64,000 nt of DNA, taken from assembly GCA_002256395.1 (NCBI GenBank), contig NKJG01000010.1:16761-80760 (forward strand), in the 5' to 3' direction. Of the stretch, positions 25,479-33,237 are shown piece after piece. How positions within the stretch are numbered: the first letter of the stretch is position 1; every line of letters begins with the position of its first letter. The DNA comes from Bacteroidetes bacterium B1(2017). Lineage in GTDB: Bacteria > Bacteroidota > Bacteroidia > UKL13-3. A program made the translations under genes and the position numbers. A model generated the notes under the pieces. The model made no database searches and was not told where the DNA came from. It saw only the letters and a list, made by a program, of their open reading frames with translations.

Positions 25479-25749
25479 GAAGCATGGCGTTGCATGGCAT
25501 AGCATGGGCGGGCGCTGCGCTTCCTTAGGCATGGTAAAAGCTGCGCTAAAGAAAGAAAATCTCCAAAAAAAAGACCACCACGCTCCGCGTAGTGGTCTTT
25601 TTTTATTCTGCAGCGCAAAGCGTCTTACCATGCCCTAGGCCCGCGCCCGCGGACCGCCCATGCATTTTATGCCAAAGCGATAGCGAGGCATAAAATTCCA
25701 TGCGTAATTTGCCAAGCGATAGCGAAGGCAAATTACACCATGCCTTCTT
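25479..25749. repeat. GCATGG mosaic module (copies F and G) around a terminator
   Basis: Second module with the same plan as 24502-24829: a plus-oriented part (25479-25545: GAAGCATGGCGTTGCATGGC), a terminator, then a complementary part (25610-25743). The complementary part repeats 24695-24829 with very few changes, including TACCATGCCCTAGGCCCGCG. It ends at the fbp stop codon. Confidence 0.75.
25567..25604. terminator. Terminator downstream of fbp
   Basis: AAAAAGACCAC pairs with GTGGTCTTTTT around cacgctccgcgta. A and T tracts flank it. It lies about 150 bases beyond the fbp stop on the minus strand, inside the repeat module. Confidence 0.8.
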
Positions 25750-26745
25750 CTACTTCATAAACTCCAACACCTTATCCACCATGTTTTTCGATCCCATGAT
25801 TACGGGAACGCGTTGGTGAATTTCGGTAGGCTCTACATCTAATACACGCTCTGTGCCTGTAGTAGATTTACCACCTGCTTGCTCGGCTATAAACGACATT
25901 GGAATACACTCAAACATTAAACGCAATTTGCCTTTTGGAGCTTTTGCTGTTGGTGGGTAAATAAACACACCACCTTTTAATAAGTTACGGTGAAAATCTG
26001 CCACCATAGAGCCAATATATCTTGCAGTATACGGACGGTTTGTTGCCTTATCTGTTTCTTTTACCCAGTTTAGGTAATTGGTAACACCTTGAGGAAACTC
26101 ACCTGCATTACCCTCGTTAATAGAATATACTTTTCCATCTTCTGGGGTTTTAATATCGGGGTGACTTAAACAAAACTCGCCAATACTTGGATCGAGTGTA
26201 AAGCCATATACACCCTTACCGGTGCTATATACCAACATGGTTGAAGTACCATAAACTACATAACCTGCAGCAACTAATTTATTACCAGGTTGCAATACAT
26301 CATTTAAGGTTGGTTCGGTACCACTTTCTGTAACCCTGCGGTAAATAGAAAAGATCGTACCAATAGAAACGTTTACATCTATATTACTCGAACCATCTAA
26401 AGGATCAATGCAAATAACATATCTACCATTTTTAGAATAGGCACCCTGCAAAGGAATCATATCATCGTTTTCTTCGCTGGCCATGGCACATACCTCGCCA
26501 CCTTTTTCTAGAGCCCAAATAAAGGTTTCGTTACCAATAATATCTAGTTTCTTAACATCTTCGCCTTGCACATTCACAGAACCATACTCGCCCAAAATTT
26601 GGGTTAAGCCGGCTTTGTTTACCTCTCTACTAATAATTTTTGCGGCAATACCAATATCACGCAATAAGCGCGAAAGCTCGCCTTTGGCATACGGGAAATC
26701 TTGTTGTTTTTCAATAATAAACTGACCGAGTGTAGTAATTGACAT
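25750..26745 (-). CDS. fbp: Fructose-1,6-bisphosphatase, class 1
   Basis: A 331-residue class I fructose-1,6-bisphosphatase, which hydrolyses fructose 1,6-bisphosphate to fructose 6-phosphate in gluconeogenesis using Mg2+. Metal and substrate motifs are visible: ASEENDDMI (about 90-98) and the signature [18 protein letters not shown] (about 111-128). [19 protein letters not shown] and [21 protein letters not shown] are the substrate-binding and late metal-binding segments. Length is typical. It has its own promoter (26765-26793) and its own terminator, so it is probably monocistronic. Confidence 0.95.
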   Translation of the reverse strand: MSITTLGQFIIEKQQDFPYAKGELSRLLRDIGIAAKIISREVNKAGLTQILGEYGSVNVQGEDVKKLDIIGNETFIWALEKGGEVCAMASEENDDMIPLQGAYSKNGRYVICIDPLDGSSNIDVNVSIGTIFSIYRRVTESGTEPTLNDVLQPGNKLVAAGYVVYGTSTMLVYSTGKGVYGFTLDPSIGEFCLSHPDIKTPEDGKVYSINEGNAGEFPQGVTNYLNWVKETDKATNRPYTARYIGSMVADFHRNLLKGGVFIYPPTAKAPKGKLRLMFECIPMSFIAEQAGGKSTTGTERVLDVEPTEIHQRVPVIMGSKNMVDKVLEFMK

Positions 26746-26764
26746 AGGAGTATAATTTGTGCTG

Positions 26765-26793
26765 CAAACCTAATATTAATGTAGAATTTACAA
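26765..26793 (-). promoter_or_regulatory. Promoter of fbp
   Basis: On the minus strand: TTG (26793-26791), an 18-base spacer, TAGGTTTG (26772-26765). This is a full match to the Bacteroidota consensus, about 20 bases from the fbp ATG. Confidence 0.65.
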
Positions 26794-26823
26794 AAGAAAA
26801 TAAATACACCCTATGCCAATACC

Positions 26824-29448
26824 TTACTTAAGTAGTTTATGGTAATAGTAGGCACCCTCTGAACCTACTCGTACAATATACACTCCCTTAGGTAAATGCT
26901 GAACCGAAAGCGTTGTTTTACGGCTACCAGTTTGCGCAGGTATTGAGCCCTGTGCCATCTCGCGACCCTGCATATCTATGATAGAATAATTGAGGGCCTT
27001 GCTAAACTGCTCCCCTATTTCTAAAGTTAATTCATCACTTACTGGGTTTGGATAGGCTTTAAAGCTTTGAGCCAAAAGCGCATTTCCGGTGCTGCTAATA
27101 ATGCTATCGGGCACATGAATGAGTTTACAATCTGTAATAGCACATTGGTTGGTAGTATTTAGGATGCTTAAACAAACCGTATAATTACCAATAGCATTAT
27201 AAATATGCATTGGGTTTCTTAAGGTAGAAGAATCGCCATCGCCAAAGCTCCATAAGTATTGAGCGGTAGAGAAATTATAGGCCGTTAAAGGATTAAAAAT
27301 AAATCTAAACCCTGCCCCCATATATAAACTATCGAGGCTTTGATTAAACTTACCTGTGCAGTAGTCGGTGTTTCTATTTATATAAACCAATCGGCAATAG
27401 GTATCGGCACAAAGGGTTTGAACGGTATCTCTAATGCTTAAACAAACTCTATATACACTATCTGCACTTGGATAGGTATGAAATGGATATTTACTTAGGC
27501 TTGTGCCACCATCGCCAAAGCTCCAATTATACAACATATTGGCCGATCCAGGTGTTGAGCTTAAGAAGTGTAAACTTGGACTAGCCGTATAATCAACCGC
27601 AAAATAAGCCACGCAAGCAGGCGAACCTACTAAGAACGAATCGCAAAAGGTTTGAATGCAATAAGGACTTCCATTTCTGTAGGTTGTTAAACATACTGTA
27701 TTAAAACCAATGTTGGCATAGGTATGAGTTGGTTCAAAGGCAGTGCTACCTTGTCCATCGCCAAAGTCCCATAGGTAGGTGGTAATGGTATCGTGTATGC
27801 TTTGGTTTTTAAAGATTAGTCTCATGGGATTAGTTGGATCTACCTGCTTGGTAAAATGCGAATAACAACCCACAGTAAGCGTTTTACAATACACACTTTG
27901 GCAGTTTGTATCTACACTACTCCAAACTCTAAGGCAAACGTTTTTGTTTCCACCTGTGCTAAATATTTTAATAGGGTTAGCGGCATTACTTTCTATGCCT
28001 GAACCAAAATCCCAAGCATAATTAAGTTTTAAGCCATGCGAGAAACTGCCATTAAAGCTAAACTTGTTTGGCTGTGTATTATCTTGGTTAAAATAAAAAT
28101 ACGCTTGGCAGCCTACATGAATGGTATCACACACTTGTGCTACACAGGTATCGTTATTGCGCACGCGTGTTGCCTTTAAACAAACAATATGGTTTCCATA
28201 GGATAAGTCTTTAATTATTGCAAAGGTATTTCCGGCAAGGGTATCATCTATTTTCCATTGATATCTATAAAGGCTATCAAAAGTTAATTGCGGAAAGAAA
28301 CGCAAGCGTGTATTATGAATAGTATCGGCAAACTCTTGGTTAAAATAAGCGCCACATCCTGTTGTATCTCTAATAGTAATGTTTTTGCATATGGTATTAG
28401 TGCAGGTAGTATCAATTAAACTTTTTACCGTTGCACAAACAGTATAGGTAGTAAAATAAGGAAAGAAATGTTGCTTAGGAGTTCCTAATTGTGGAACGGT
28501 ACCATCGCCAAAATTCCAAGATATAGTTACATTGGCAGAGCCACCAGAATACACAAAGTTTATTCCCCTTGGATTATTTATATTAGGAATATTATACGTA
28601 AAATTAGCCACACACGAAGCGCTTACCGTATCTTGTTTGCAAATAATGGTTTCGCACGAATCGTTTATTACATACTTATTTGTTTTAAGGCAAACAGTAT
28701 AAATACCTGGTTTGCTATACAGGTGGAAGGCCGTTTTACCAGTGCCGGTTGTGCTATCGCCATAGGTCCAAGTATAGCTTAAAGTAGTATCTACATTTAA
28801 AGATTGGTAATACCTACCCAAAGCATTGCTAGGCTGCTTAATAATATTAAAATTTGAAATACAATTAGCTTTTGGAATAGAAAAATTTTTACAATACCGC
28901 GTTATGCAGGTATCGGCCCCCGTTATGGTTTTTTTGGTATAACAAATATTGTAAACTCCCTTATGCGGAAAATGAAATCCATAATACCCAAAAACAGTAT
29001 CATTATAGGTCCATACACCAGGCGTGAATTGTGGAACTCCCGCATAATCATGATATCTGAAATCAAACGTCATAGAATCAGAAAGCTGATAACTCCTTAA
29101 ATCTGTAATTTGAAAGCAATTCCAGTAGAAACTCAAATCAACACTGCGGCAAATACTATCCATGCAAAGCGAATCATATACTATTAAGCATACAGTATAA
29201 TTAGCGTTTGCTGCGTAGGTATGGGTTGGGTTCTTAACAGAGGAGTTGGTATTATCGCCAAAACGCCAATAATAAAACTTACCAGTTGTGGGGGTAGACG
29301 AATTGTAAAAGGTAACTTTTTTTGCGTTTATATCCTGAGTAAAGGTAAACGAAGCTGCGCATTGTGCACTAATTGTATGGCTATATAGGGTAGCGCTTAA
29401 AACAAAAAACAAGGCAATAAAGAAATTCTTTTGTACAAGTTTTTTCAT
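26824..29448 (-). CDS. PKD-repeat surface protein with T9SS type A tail
   Basis: An 874-residue exported protein. The signal peptide region is MKKLVQKNFFIALFFVLSAT. It then has about eight to nine PKD-like domains recognised by WxFGD(G) plus a xHxY...YTVCL ending, for example WRFGDNTNSSVKNPTHTY, WNFGDGTVPQLGTPKQHF, WDFGDGQGSTAFEPTHTY and WSFGDGDSSTLRNPMHIY. Each unit carries paired cysteines that may form disulfides. The C-terminal ~80 residues are a T9SS type A sorting domain (YPNPVSDELTLEIG, GVYIVRVGSEGAYYYHKLLK). PKD arrays usually act as spacers or in protein or glycan binding; no catalytic domain is present. A paralogue lies upstream. Confidence 0.85.
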   Translation of the reverse strand: MKKLVQKNFFIALFFVLSATLYSHTISAQCAASFTFTQDINAKKVTFYNSSTPTTGKFYYWRFGDNTNSSVKNPTHTYAANANYTVCLIVYDSLCMDSICRSVDLSFYWNCFQITDLRSYQLSDSMTFDFRYHDYAGVPQFTPGVWTYNDTVFGYYGFHFPHKGVYNICYTKKTITGADTCITRYCKNFSIPKANCISNFNIIKQPSNALGRYYQSLNVDTTLSYTWTYGDSTTGTGKTAFHLYSKPGIYTVCLKTNKYVINDSCETIICKQDTVSASCVANFTYNIPNINNPRGINFVYSGGSANVTISWNFGDGTVPQLGTPKQHFFPYFTTYTVCATVKSLIDTTCTNTICKNITIRDTTGCGAYFNQEFADTIHNTRLRFFPQLTFDSLYRYQWKIDDTLAGNTFAIIKDLSYGNHIVCLKATRVRNNDTCVAQVCDTIHVGCQAYFYFNQDNTQPNKFSFNGSFSHGLKLNYAWDFGSGIESNAANPIKIFSTGGNKNVCLRVWSSVDTNCQSVYCKTLTVGCYSHFTKQVDPTNPMRLIFKNQSIHDTITTYLWDFGDGQGSTAFEPTHTYANIGFNTVCLTTYRNGSPYCIQTFCDSFLVGSPACVAYFAVDYTASPSLHFLSSTPGSANMLYNWSFGDGGTSLSKYPFHTYPSADSVYRVCLSIRDTVQTLCADTYCRLVYINRNTDYCTGKFNQSLDSLYMGAGFRFIFNPLTAYNFSTAQYLWSFGDGDSSTLRNPMHIYNAIGNYTVCLSILNTTNQCAITDCKLIHVPDSIISSTGNALLAQSFKAYPNPVSDELTLEIGEQFSKALNYSIIDMQGREMAQGSIPAQTGSRKTTLSVQHLPKGVYIVRVGSEGAYYYHKLLK

Positions 29449-29475
29449 AGGTAAAGCGGTTAGTGGTTTTACCTA
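29448..29475 (-). promoter_or_regulatory. Leader hairpin over the start of the large PKD gene
   Basis: In mRNA sense, TAGGTAAA...TTTACCTA form an 8-base stem (10 if GC/GC-type ends are counted) whose last base is the A of the ATG. The same hairpin with a different loop precedes the paralogous gene at 30925. It could hide the ribosome start site. Confidence 0.5.
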
Positions 29476-29545
29476 AGATGCAAGTAAATGTAAAATAGTT
29501 GTAAGCAAAAGAGCAATATGCTCTTAATAAACTCTTAAAAGATTA

Positions 29546-30925
29546 TTATTTAAGTAGTTTATGGTAATAGTAGGCACCCTCTGAACCTACTCTTACAATA
29601 TACACTCCCTTAGGTAAATGCTGAACCGACAGCGTTGTTTTACGGCTACCAGTTTGCGCAGGTATTGAGCCCTGTGCCATCTCGCGGCCTTGCATATCTA
29701 TGATAGAATAATTGAGGGCCTTGCTATACTGCTCCCCTATTTCTATTGTTAATTCATCCGAAATAGGGTTTGGATAGGCCCTAAAGTTTGTTTCTAAAAG
29801 ATCTTTTGCAAGGGAACTTGCTAAACTATCTGGAACATATACCGAGTGGCAATCTGTTACCTTGCATGCACTAATAGTATTGAGCACAGATAGGCAAACC
29901 CTATAGGCACCTGCTTTGGTATAAATATGGGTGGGCTCTCGCAAGTTATTAGATGAATCGCCATCTCCAAACGACCATAAATAACTTGCCTTATTGGAGG
30001 AATACGTTGTTTGAGGAACAAAATTAACCTTGTAACCCGGCCCAGAATAAAAGCGATCTTTACTATCTGTAAATTGTGCGGTACAAAATGGAGTACTTTT
30101 ATGATTATAAACCATGCGGCAATATTCATCGGTGCAAAGAGTTTGCAGGGTATCCATAATTTTTAAGCACACCTTATAATTGCTATCTGCCGCATAGGTA
30201 TGAGTAGGATATTTTAAAGAAGAGCTATCGCCATCGCCAAAGGACCAATTGTAAAGCATAGAGCTTGTGCCAGCATGTGTTGGAAAAAACACTGTGGGAG
30301 AATCAAGACTATTCTCCACACCAAAATAAGATATACAATTGGGTGAACCTATTAAGAGCGAATCGCAATAGGTTTCGTAACACAAAAGGCCCATTGAAGT
30401 TGTACGTTTTAAGGTTAAACAAACGGTATAATATCCAAAAGAAGTATAGGTATGTATGGCTTCAAAGGCTCTGCTAGAGCTGCCGTCGCCAAAATCCCAA
30501 GTAAAAACCGTGTTCGAATCGTGGGTGCTTTTATTGCTAAAAAATACTCTGGTGGCAAGGTTTTTATCTACCTTATAGGTATACTGAGCCACACATCCCA
30601 CCCAAATCTTTTGGCAATAGGTATCTTGGCAATTGGTATCTGTGCTACTCCAAACATGCAAACATACTTCATGCTCGCCTGGTGTTTTAAATACCTTAAA
30701 TGTATTAGGACCATAAGCCTCTACACCTTCACCAAAATCCCACTCGTAATTTAAATTTAAGCCCTTCGAACTACTGCCATCAAAACTAAAAATATTTGGT
30801 AGATACCATTCTTGGTTCACACTAAAATTTGCAGCACATTGAGCCTTTGCTATTGGAGCATTTACAAAAAAATAAAAGGTAAAAACCCAATATACATACT
30901 GTACTAAATGGCTAGCTTTTTTCAT
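29546..30925 (-). CDS. PKD-repeat surface protein with T9SS type A tail (paralogue)
   Basis: The start is set to the ATG at 30925 (MKKASHLVQYVYWVFTFYFF), because this aligns with the start and leader hairpin of the downstream paralogue; the product has 459 residues. It has four PKD-like domains (WDFGEGVEAYGPNTFKVF, WDFGDGSSSRAFEAIHTY, WSFGDGDSSSLKYPTHTY, WSFGDGDSSNNLREPTHI) that match the last four of the large protein in order. Its sorting tail is nearly identical to that of the paralogue at both protein and DNA level, whereas the PKD parts are clearly diverged. It is probably a truncated or younger duplicate exported by the T9SS. Confidence 0.85.
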   Translation of the reverse strand: MKKASHLVQYVYWVFTFYFFVNAPIAKAQCAANFSVNQEWYLPNIFSFDGSSSKGLNLNYEWDFGEGVEAYGPNTFKVFKTPGEHEVCLHVWSSTDTNCQDTYCQKIWVGCVAQYTYKVDKNLATRVFFSNKSTHDSNTVFTWDFGDGSSSRAFEAIHTYTSFGYYTVCLTLKRTTSMGLLCYETYCDSLLIGSPNCISYFGVENSLDSPTVFFPTHAGTSSMLYNWSFGDGDSSSLKYPTHTYAADSNYKVCLKIMDTLQTLCTDEYCRMVYNHKSTPFCTAQFTDSKDRFYSGPGYKVNFVPQTTYSSNKASYLWSFGDGDSSNNLREPTHIYTKAGAYRVCLSVLNTISACKVTDCHSVYVPDSLASSLAKDLLETNFRAYPNPISDELTIEIGEQYSKALNYSIIDMQGREMAQGSIPAQTGSRKTTLSVQHLPKGVYIVRVGSEGAYYYHKLLK

Positions 30926-30951
30926 AGGTAAAGCAAGGGCTGTTTTACCTA
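30925..30951 (-). promoter_or_regulatory. Leader hairpin over the start of the small PKD gene
   Basis: Same TAGGTAAA/TTTACCTA stem as at 29448-29475, here with a different loop. The stem is kept while the loop changes, the pattern expected of a functional RNA structure. Confidence 0.5.
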
Positions 30952-31012
30952 AGATGCACAAATAGGAAATTTGGTTGTAAGGGTATTAAAACTAATAAAA
31001 ATAGCAGGTGTA

Positions 31013-31957
31013 TTATTTAAGTCGAACCAAGGTAGCGCCACTACCAAACTGAAGGATATCGGCATCGGTAAAGTTTAGCACCATCTCTGGGTGTTTGCTA
31101 AGGTAGGTTCTAATCTTATTCTTTAAATAGGCATTGCCTACACCATGAATAAAGATTATTTCGGGCATATGATGCACAAAGGCTGCTTCCAAGGTTTTAG
31201 CAAACACATCCATTTGAAAGGCGGTGATGTCTTCGGCAGTGCCATAGCCATTTTGCTTTAAGGCATCGTAATGCAAATCTATAATAGAAGCAGGTTTAGC
31301 TTTAAAATCTATTCCCTTCTCCTCTATTTTCTCGGCAAAATCTTTTGTTTTAAGTTTGGCAAAATCTACCTTTTCTACTTCTTCATCTAACCTAAACACA
31401 TAAGCTTGTTTGTTTAAGAAAGCGCAGTGTTTCCAAAAATTATAAAAGGTTTTGGCATTAAACTGTAAACTTGTTGTTACCGAATTTGCGGTCTTAACCG
31501 TTACACTTTCGTAAGGCAAAATAATAAATTGGTAAGGCAACCATTTATCAAAGCTACTCAAAGTTGTTTTTCCAAGTTGCTTGGTTTCGTCGCGTTCTAG
31601 ATACATACTTTTTTCTAAATGAAACACTGCTTGCTCTTTAGTATATACCAAAATGGTAGCATGCTCACTTAAATTATTATGTACGTGTATGGTTAAATCT
31701 GTTTCGCCAACCCGTTCAAAGGCTAGGAAAATTCCTAAAGGTTGGTTGGTGGCAACTCTAAAAGGCTTTGCAGGTTCGGCCTTTGGATTATTACCCGCCT
31801 TGTCTTCAAACTTTATCTTAACTACTTCCGAGATTAAAACAGGTATCTCAAAATCGCTATCTACGGTAACACCAATTTGATTCTTACCAAGGAGGGACGT
31901 TACAATCCCCTCCATGTTTTCGTTTAAGAATCTTACTTTATCACCGAGTTGTATCAT
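31013..31957 (-). CDS. DUF2027 and Smr domain protein
   Basis: A 314-residue protein. The N-terminal half (LGDKVRFLNENMEGIVTSLL, then IHVHNNLSEHATILVY) matches the DUF2027 layout of Bacteroidota. The C-terminal ~85 residues are an Smr domain: IDLHYDALKQ, then EIIFIHGVGNAYLKNKIRTYL with the HGxG-type loop. Smr domains bind and sometimes nick nucleic acids, and are linked to DNA repair and ribosome rescue. The gene follows ychF. Its first 15 codons have been triplicated by an 80-bp tandem repeat, and the ATG at 31957 is the only copy in frame with the body. Confidence 0.85.
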   Translation of the reverse strand: MIQLGDKVRFLNENMEGIVTSLLGKNQIGVTVDSDFEIPVLISEVVKIKFEDKAGNNPKAEPAKPFRVATNQPLGIFLAFERVGETDLTIHVHNNLSEHATILVYTKEQAVFHLEKSMYLERDETKQLGKTTLSSFDKWLPYQFIILPYESVTVKTANSVTTSLQFNAKTFYNFWKHCAFLNKQAYVFRLDEEVEKVDFAKLKTKDFAEKIEEKGIDFKAKPASIIDLHYDALKQNGYGTAEDITAFQMDVFAKTLEAAFVHHMPEIIFIHGVGNAYLKNKIRTYLSKHPEMVLNFTDADILQFGSGATLVRLK

Positions 31958-32117
31958 ATTTTTTATCCGCCGAAGCTTTAGCGCAGGTGGACCATGTTTT
32001 CGTTTAAGAATCTTACTTTATCACCGAGTTGTATCATATTTTTTATCCGCCGAAGCTTTAGCGCAGGTGGACCATGTTTTCGTTTAAGAATCTTACTTTA
32101 TCACCGAGTTGTATCAT
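31913..32117 (-). repeat. 80-bp tandem repeat, 2.6 copies, duplicating the Smr gene start
   Basis: Units start at 31913, 31993 and 32073 and are identical as far as they extend. Each has the 45 bases coding MIQLGDKVRFLNENM, and the first two add a 35-base segment (CCGCCGAAGCTTTAGCGCAG) related to the GCATGG mosaic cassettes. Because 80 is not a multiple of three, each upstream copy gives a separate 19-codon ORF ending ...NENMVHLR. The most upstream start lies two bases after the ychF stop and is probably the ancestral start site. Confidence 0.9.
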
Positions 32118-32119
32118 GT

Positions 32120-33217
32120 TTATACGTTAAACTTAAAATGCATTACGTCGCCGTCTTGCACAATATAGTCTTTTCCTTCCATGCTAAGCTTACCATTTTC
32201 GCGGCAAGCAGCTTCGCTACCAAATTTAAGGTAATCTTCTAAGTGAATTACCTCCGCTTTAATAAAGCCTCTTTCAAAATCGGTATGTATTACACCAGCA
32301 GCTTGAGGAGCTTTAAAACCACGGTCGATAGTCCATGCACGCACTTCTTGCACACCAGCAGTAAAGTAGGTTATTAGGTTCAGCAAATGATAAGCACCAT
32401 GGATTAATTTAGCCACCCCAGATTCTTCCAAACCAAGGTCGCTCAAGAAAGCCTGACGATCTTCGAAACTATCTAAACCAGCAATATCCGCTTCAATAGC
32501 AGCGCTAATAACTAATACTTCTGCCTTTTCGTTCTTTACCGCTTCTTTTACTTTATCTACATGCACATTGCCTTTTACAACGCTGCCTTCATCTACATTA
32601 CATACGTATAATACAGGCTTAAGAGTAAGCAAACATAAGTCGGCCACTTGCTCTAATTCGTCTTCGCTAACTTCTAGTGTACGTGCATTTAAACCGTTCT
32701 CTAAATGATCTTTAAACTTAATTAAAGCCGCTTCTGTTTTCACAGCCGTTTTATCGCCTGTTTTAGCCGCACGAGTTGTTTTAATTAATTTCTTTTCTAT
32801 AGAATCAATATCCTTCAACTGTAGCTCCGTATCAATTACATCCTTATCGCGCAACGGGTTAACGCTACCATCTACGTGTATAATATTATCGTCTTCAAAG
32901 CAACGCAATACATGAATAATAGCATCGGTTTCTCTAATATTACCCAAGAACTGGTTACCCAATCCTTCGCCTTTACTAGCGCCTTTTACTAAACCAGCAA
33001 TATCTACAATCTCAATAGTGGTAGGCACCAAACGATTAGGCTTTACAAATTCGGCCAATTTATTTAAGCGAATATCGGGAACGGTAATCACCCCAACATT
33101 TGGCTCAATAGTACAAAAAGGAAAGTTTGCAGCTTGCGCTTTTGCATTACTTAAGCAATTAAATAAGGTTGATTTTCCAACATTGGGCAAGCCCACGATT
33201 CCGCATTGTAAAGCCAT
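32120..33217 (-). CDS. ychF: Redox-regulated ATPase YchF (Obg family)
   Basis: A 365-residue P-loop protein of the Obg/OLA1 group. G1 is GLPNVGKSTLFNCLS (about 8-22), G3 is DIAGLVKGASKGEGLGNQFL (about 72-91), and the G4 position reads CNVDE rather than NKxD, which fits the known preference of YchF for ATP. The coiled-coil insert (IDSIEKKLIKTTRAAKTGDK) and the C-terminal TGS domain ending HFKFNV are present. YchF associates with ribosomes and helps control stress responses. It is upstream of the Smr gene and probably co-transcribed with it. Confidence 0.95.
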   Translation of the reverse strand: MALQCGIVGLPNVGKSTLFNCLSNAKAQAANFPFCTIEPNVGVITVPDIRLNKLAEFVKPNRLVPTTIEIVDIAGLVKGASKGEGLGNQFLGNIRETDAIIHVLRCFEDDNIIHVDGSVNPLRDKDVIDTELQLKDIDSIEKKLIKTTRAAKTGDKTAVKTEAALIKFKDHLENGLNARTLEVSEDELEQVADLCLLTLKPVLYVCNVDEGSVVKGNVHVDKVKEAVKNEKAEVLVISAAIEADIAGLDSFEDRQAFLSDLGLEESGVAKLIHGAYHLLNLITYFTAGVQEVRAWTIDRGFKAPQAAGVIHTDFERGFIKAEVIHLEDYLKFGSEAACRENGKLSMEGKDYIVQDGDVMHFKFNV

Positions 33218-33237
33218 ATTTTTTTATCTGTGTTTTC

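Noticed and set aside
24577-25638. ORFs 24577..24816, 24584..24778, 25363..25638 and 25395..25631
   Set aside because: They are translations of the mosaic repeats and terminators, overlapping the real lipoprotein gene on the other strand or in another frame.
31994-32242. ORF 31994..32242 (+) as a gene
   Set aside because: It lies on the opposite strand of the 80-bp repeat and the ychF end; its repeated peptide reflects the DNA repeat.
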